Source: Bog-756 sp963713625
Lineage (GTDB): Bacteria > Actinomycetota > Acidimicrobiia > Acidimicrobiales > RAAP-2
Direction: 5' to 3'
DNA: 64,000 nt
NCBI GenBank assembly: GCA_963713625.1
Contig: CAVQMN010000001.1
Span: 186,001-250,000 of the forward strand
The position numbers and the translations under genes were made by a program. This document shows positions 61,443 through 64,000 of the stretch, in pieces; the first letter of the stretch is position 1; each line of letters opens with the position of its first letter. A model generated the notes under the pieces. It searched no databases and was not told where the DNA came from. It saw only the letters and a list, made by a program, of their open reading frames with translations.

Positions 61443-61756
61443 GCCCCTGCCACTCCCAATCTCCTGAGGCCGATACGGGCCACAGCGGAGATGGTCTCCA
61501 GGCGTTCCCGGAGCACCGCGGCTCCATGGGCGGTGATCTGGTAGGGGCGCCGGCGGTCGTCGGCCGGAAGCGCCTCCACCAACCCCTCCTCCTCGAGCCG
61601 GGCCAGCACCCCGTAGAGGGTGCCCGGTCCCAAGCGGACGCCGCTCATGGCCTCGATGTCCTGAATCAGCGAGTAGCCGTGCTTCGGACCTCCGGTCAGG
61701 CTGGTGAGGACGAGAATCGTCGGGTCCTGAGTTCGTCCCAGGCGCTTGGTTGCCAT
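61439..61756 (-). CDS. PadR family transcriptional regulator
   Basis: A 105-residue PadR-type winged-helix protein: ILVLTSLTGGPKHGYSLIQDIEA, GVRLGPGTLYGVLARLEEEGLVEA and YQITAHGAAVLRERLE are the full family pattern. It is the short (subfamily 2) form with only a dimer helix after the DNA-binding domain. AGGAG precedes the ATG. An inverted repeat covering a TACGAT hexamer upstream is the likely operator. Confidence 0.92.
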   Translation of the reverse strand: MATKRLGRTQDPTILVLTSLTGGPKHGYSLIQDIEAMSGVRLGPGTLYGVLARLEEEGLVEALPADDRRRPYQITAHGAAVLRERLETISAVARIGLRRLGVAGA

Positions 61757-61789
61757 CGAGGATCAACTCCTGCTCGGGTCTGCCCGATG

Positions 61790-61810
61790 CTAGTACGGAA
61801 ATCGTAGTAG
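61790..61810. promoter_or_regulatory. Inverted repeat, probable PadR operator
   Basis: CTAGTACG, five bases, CGTAGTAG: eight-base arms with one mismatch, 34 bases before the padR ATG. On the minus strand it contains TACGAT, a possible -10 box, so binding would block transcription. Confidence 0.55.
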
Positions 61811-61995
61811 TGGCCGGAGTCCTGCGCACCGGTCCAGAGTTGGACGGCGCGGGCGATGCGATACTCTGCGGGCTGCCCGCGACCGCAGTCCGACGCGACT
61901 GCCGGGCACGCCGAGCGACCTCCCCGCCCGGCGGTCGCATCTGGCCGGTACGGCCATCCCGACCGACATGCGGCACCAGCCAGAACAGGAGATCC

Positions 61996-62370
61996 ATGGA
62001 CATCGAGGAGTTCTACAGCGCCGACGAGCGTCGTCGGCAGTCGGCGGAGGTCGAGTTCGGGACGAACTGGTTCGATGCCAACGGCAGCCGGTACGAGCTG
62101 AGTTGGGTGCAGGACACCGGCGAGCTGTATGCCATGCTCGAGCTGGTGCCCGAGGTGGATTCGTGGACTCCGTTCGGGGACAGTGATGTCGAACAGATCC
62201 CGGCGGACCGCGTGCTGGTCCTGGTCATCGGCTACCTCCCGACCCTCGAAGATGTGGAGGAGACGCTGGCCGGGTGGCCGGAGCAGATGGCCAAGCCGGA
62301 CGGCATCTCGTGGGTGGCGGAACGGCTGCGAGCCAACGGGGTGCCGGCGGCCCGGCCCGATGAGGCCTGA
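61996..62370 (+). CDS. Hypothetical protein
   Basis: A 124-residue acidic protein, start MDIEEFYSADERRRQSAEVE with GTNWFDANGSRYELSWVQDTGELYAM and a carboxyl helical part (EDVEETLAGWPEQMAK). The pattern suggests a small alpha-beta fold; no family recognised. AGGAG lies 6 bases before the ATG. It is divergent from padR. Confidence 0.7.
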   Translation: MDIEEFYSADERRRQSAEVEFGTNWFDANGSRYELSWVQDTGELYAMLELVPEVDSWTPFGDSDVEQIPADRVLVLVIGYLPTLEDVEETLAGWPEQMAKPDGISWVAERLRANGVPAARPDEA

Positions 62371-62493
62371 CCCGCCACGGACCACGGTTGGGGACGGACG
62401 CGGGTACCGGTTGTAGGGTCCTGTTCGAACCGCGGGCCTTCGACCGGAGGGGCCCGCTTCGACAGAAGGCCGATGTGGGGAGTGCGGGTAGGG

Positions 62494-62853
62494 ATGGAGC
62501 TGGTTGTGGATCTCTCTTCGGGGGCCGTGGCCCTCTGCGGCGAGGGCGAGATGGGAAGGTTCTCCGTTCAGGCGTTCGGCAAGGATGCGTCCGCCGCCGG
62601 GGAGAACGGAGCGACGGCCGCCCTGGCCGCGGCGCTCGGCGGCCATGGCGCCGGCACGGTTGAGTCGGGAGGCGGCGCAGTCATCCCGCCGGATGCGGTC
62701 AGGCGGTTGGCCGGTGAGGCCGTGGCCCGACGTGGCCGATCACTGGACGAGACATGGGAAGCTGGTTTTGCCGCCATGCTCGAGTATGCAGCCACCGCCG
62801 GGTGGATCACGGACGACGGTTCGATCCGCGTCCACGTCGAATGGAGGGACTGA
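62494..62853 (+). CDS. Hypothetical protein upstream of LLM oxidoreductase
   Basis: About 119 residues: MELVVDLSSGAVALCGEGEM with a Gly/Ala-rich middle and a helical end DETWEAGFAAMLEYAATAGWI. It looks like a short beta-plus-helix conserved actinobacterial protein, but I cannot name the family. ATG 62494 is used; an in-frame ATG at 62473 is the alternative. Four bases separate it from the oxidoreductase gene, so it is probably co-transcribed. Confidence 0.6.
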   Translation: MELVVDLSSGAVALCGEGEMGRFSVQAFGKDASAAGENGATAALAAALGGHGAGTVESGGGAVIPPDAVRRLAGEAVARRGRSLDETWEAGFAAMLEYAATAGWITDDGSIRVHVEWRD

Positions 62854-62857
62854 GTCC

Positions 62858-63733
62858 GTGAGGTTCTCGTACGCCGAGTCGATGGTCGACCCATCCTTCT
62901 ATCTCCCGCTGGCCCAGGCCGCGGAAGAGGCGGGATATGACGGCATGGTCGTGCCCGACAGCATCTGCTATCCGCTCGAGTCCGATTCGAAGTATCCGTT
63001 CTCCCCCGACCACTCCCGGGAGTTCCTGGAGGACAAGCCGTTCATCGAGCCGTTCTCACTGATCCCGGCCATGGGGGCGGTCACCCAGCGCCTCCGGTTC
63101 ATCACCTTCGTCCTCAAGTTGCCCATGCGCCATCCGCTGCTGGTGGCCAAGCAGGCCACCTCGGTTGCGGTGATGACCGGCAACCGCCTGGCTCTCGGAG
63201 TCGGGTCCAGTCCCTGGCCCGAGGACTACGCCCTGTGCGACATTCCGTGGGAGGGGAGAGGTCGCCGCATGGACGAGGCCGTCGCCATCGTGCAGGGGCT
63301 GTCGGCCGGCGGGTACTTCGAATTCCACGGGGAGGTCTACGACCTCCCGCCGGTGAAGATGAGCCCCACGCCGACCGAGCCACTGCCCATCCTGGTCGGG
63401 GGTCACGCCCCGGCGGCATTGCGGCGGGCCGCCCGCACCGATGGTTGGGTCCACGGTGGCGGTGATCCGGCCGATCTGCCCGGGCTCCTCGAGCAGCTGC
63501 AACGGTGTCGGGAGGCGGCGGGCACCGCCGATCGTGACTTCGAGGTGCATGTCATCTCCCTCGACGCGTTCTCCCTCGACGGCGTGCGGCGGCTCGAGGA
63601 GCAGGGCGTCACCGACGTCATCGTCGGATTCAGATGGCCGTACACGGTGGGCCCGGACACCGAGGCGCTGCAGCCGAAGCTGGACAACCTGCGCCGGTTC
63701 GCCGACGACATCATCGCCAAGGTGCAGTCGTGA
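62858..63733 (+). CDS. LLM-class F420-dependent oxidoreductase
   Basis: A 291-residue luciferase-like TIM barrel. It reads MRFSYAESMVDPSFYLPLAQ, GYDGMVVPDSICYP near residue 30, RLRFITFVLKLPMRHPLLVAKQ near 75 and RLALGVGSSPWPEDY near 105, with LPILVGGHAPAALRRAAR in the distal half. These fit the F420-using group. Its stop overlaps the NTF2-fold gene start (GTGA), so the two act in one pathway; a steroid or lipid substrate is suggested by that partner. GTG start at 62858. Confidence 0.82.
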   Translation: MRFSYAESMVDPSFYLPLAQAAEEAGYDGMVVPDSICYPLESDSKYPFSPDHSREFLEDKPFIEPFSLIPAMGAVTQRLRFITFVLKLPMRHPLLVAKQATSVAVMTGNRLALGVGSSPWPEDYALCDIPWEGRGRRMDEAVAIVQGLSAGGYFEFHGEVYDLPPVKMSPTPTEPLPILVGGHAPAALRRAARTDGWVHGGGDPADLPGLLEQLQRCREAAGTADRDFEVHVISLDAFSLDGVRRLEEQGVTDVIVGFRWPYTVGPDTEALQPKLDNLRRFADDIIAKVQS

Positions 63734-64000
63734 TCTCGGCCCGTGAGCTGGGCCGGGCGTCGATGGCCGCGGTGGAGTCCGGCAACCGGCAGGCCTGGCT
63801 GGACCTGTTCGCCGACGATGCCGTCGTGGAAGACCCGATCGGGCCGTCGGCGTTCGACCCGGAGGGGAAGGGCCATCGAGGCATCGAGGCCATCGCCGCG
63901 TTCTACGACACTGTGATCGCCGCCAACGAGTCGATCAGGTTCACCATCCGCCAGTCCTTTCTGTGCGGCGAGGAAGCGGCCAACGTGGGGGTGATCCGGA
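63730..64000 (+). CDS. NTF2/ketosteroid-isomerase-fold protein, N-terminal part
   Basis: The first 90 codons are in the window and the gene continues past the right edge. MAAVESGNRQAWLDLFADDAVVEDPIGPS with GKGHRGIEAIAAFYDTVIAAN resembles mycobacterial Rv0760c, a small NTF2-fold protein described as steroid-binding, as recalled. A delta-5-3-ketosteroid-isomerase-like pocket is expected. GTG at 63730 is coupled to the oxidoreductase stop. Confidence 0.75.
   Translation, partial: MISARELGRASMAAVESGNRQAWLDLFADDAVVEDPIGPSAFDPEGKGHRGIEAIAAFYDTVIAANESIRFTIRQSFLCGEEAANVGVIR

Overview
The window is 64 kb of very GC-rich DNA with dense genes, many GTG starts and many 1-4 base start/stop overlaps. The gene content (a BldD-type regulator, a DtxR-type repressor, F420-type luciferase-like enzymes, a CYP51 operon laid out as in mycobacteria, HrcA with CIRCE, no rRNA) points to an actinomycete-phylum chromosome, probably class Acidimicrobiia. 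The class is an inference; no search was run. No phage, integrase, complete insertion sequence or CRISPR array is visible.

Layout. 0-3.7 kb: a PEP-mutase-like enzyme, a DUF2332 protein, a glyoxalase-fold protein and a beta-lactamase-fold hydrolase. 3.7-14.8 kb: a divergent oxidative-metabolism block. The minus-strand arm encodes a TetR regulator, a CYP123-like P450, an SDR, CYP51, a 3Fe-4S ferredoxin and an NTF2-fold protein. The plus-strand arm encodes a beta-hydroxyacid dehydrogenase, an aldehyde dehydrogenase, a CMD-family protein, an SDR, an enoyl-CoA hydratase, an F420-type oxidoreductase and a hotdog thioesterase. A double palindrome lies between the arms. 14.9-18.8 kb: a solute-binding lipoprotein, rpsT and lepA. 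18.8-27.9 kb: a polysaccharide export and glycosyltransferase cluster (Wzt/Wzm-type ABC transporter, tandem alpha/beta hydrolase, four glycosyltransferases, PAP2 phosphatase) crowded with frameshifts. 28-43 kb: dtxR-like gene, CIRCE-hrcA-dnaJ-rsmE, bldD-like gene, Xis-like gene, HIT gene, then phoH-ybeY-CNNM-era, convergent dinG-like helicase, tauE-like gene, uppS, a small membrane protein, recO and hemW. 43.9-51.7 kb: glyS, ppdK, dnaG, rpoD. 52-56 kb: tRNA-Asn, a second solute-binding lipoprotein, small uncharacterised genes including a HIRAN-domain protein, and a CAT-anticodon tRNA. 56-64 kb: two large multi-pass membrane proteins, a PadR regulator with its membrane partner, small hypothetical genes, and an F420-type oxidoreductase coupled to an NTF2-fold gene cut by the window end.

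How the genes work together. The first third looks like a steroid or other lipid oxidation island under a TetR switch. The ferredoxin feeds electrons to the P450s, and the dehydrogenases, hydratase and thioesterase could process oxidised acyl products. The middle is housekeeping: ribosome assembly and translation quality control, heat shock, cell-wall isoprenoid synthesis, replication initiation and the main sigma factor.

Recurrent sequence patterns. At least eleven genes have a TANNNT hexamer 6-9 bases before the start codon, as expected for leaderless mRNAs; this also helps place starts and reveals two tiny genes. Short tandem arrays that copy the stop-codon context of a minus-strand gene follow rpsT and the dinG-like gene, placing stops in all three frames; a weaker version follows the PEP-mutase-like gene. 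The frameshifts are confined almost entirely to the glycan cluster, which means either local gene decay or a locally poor assembly.
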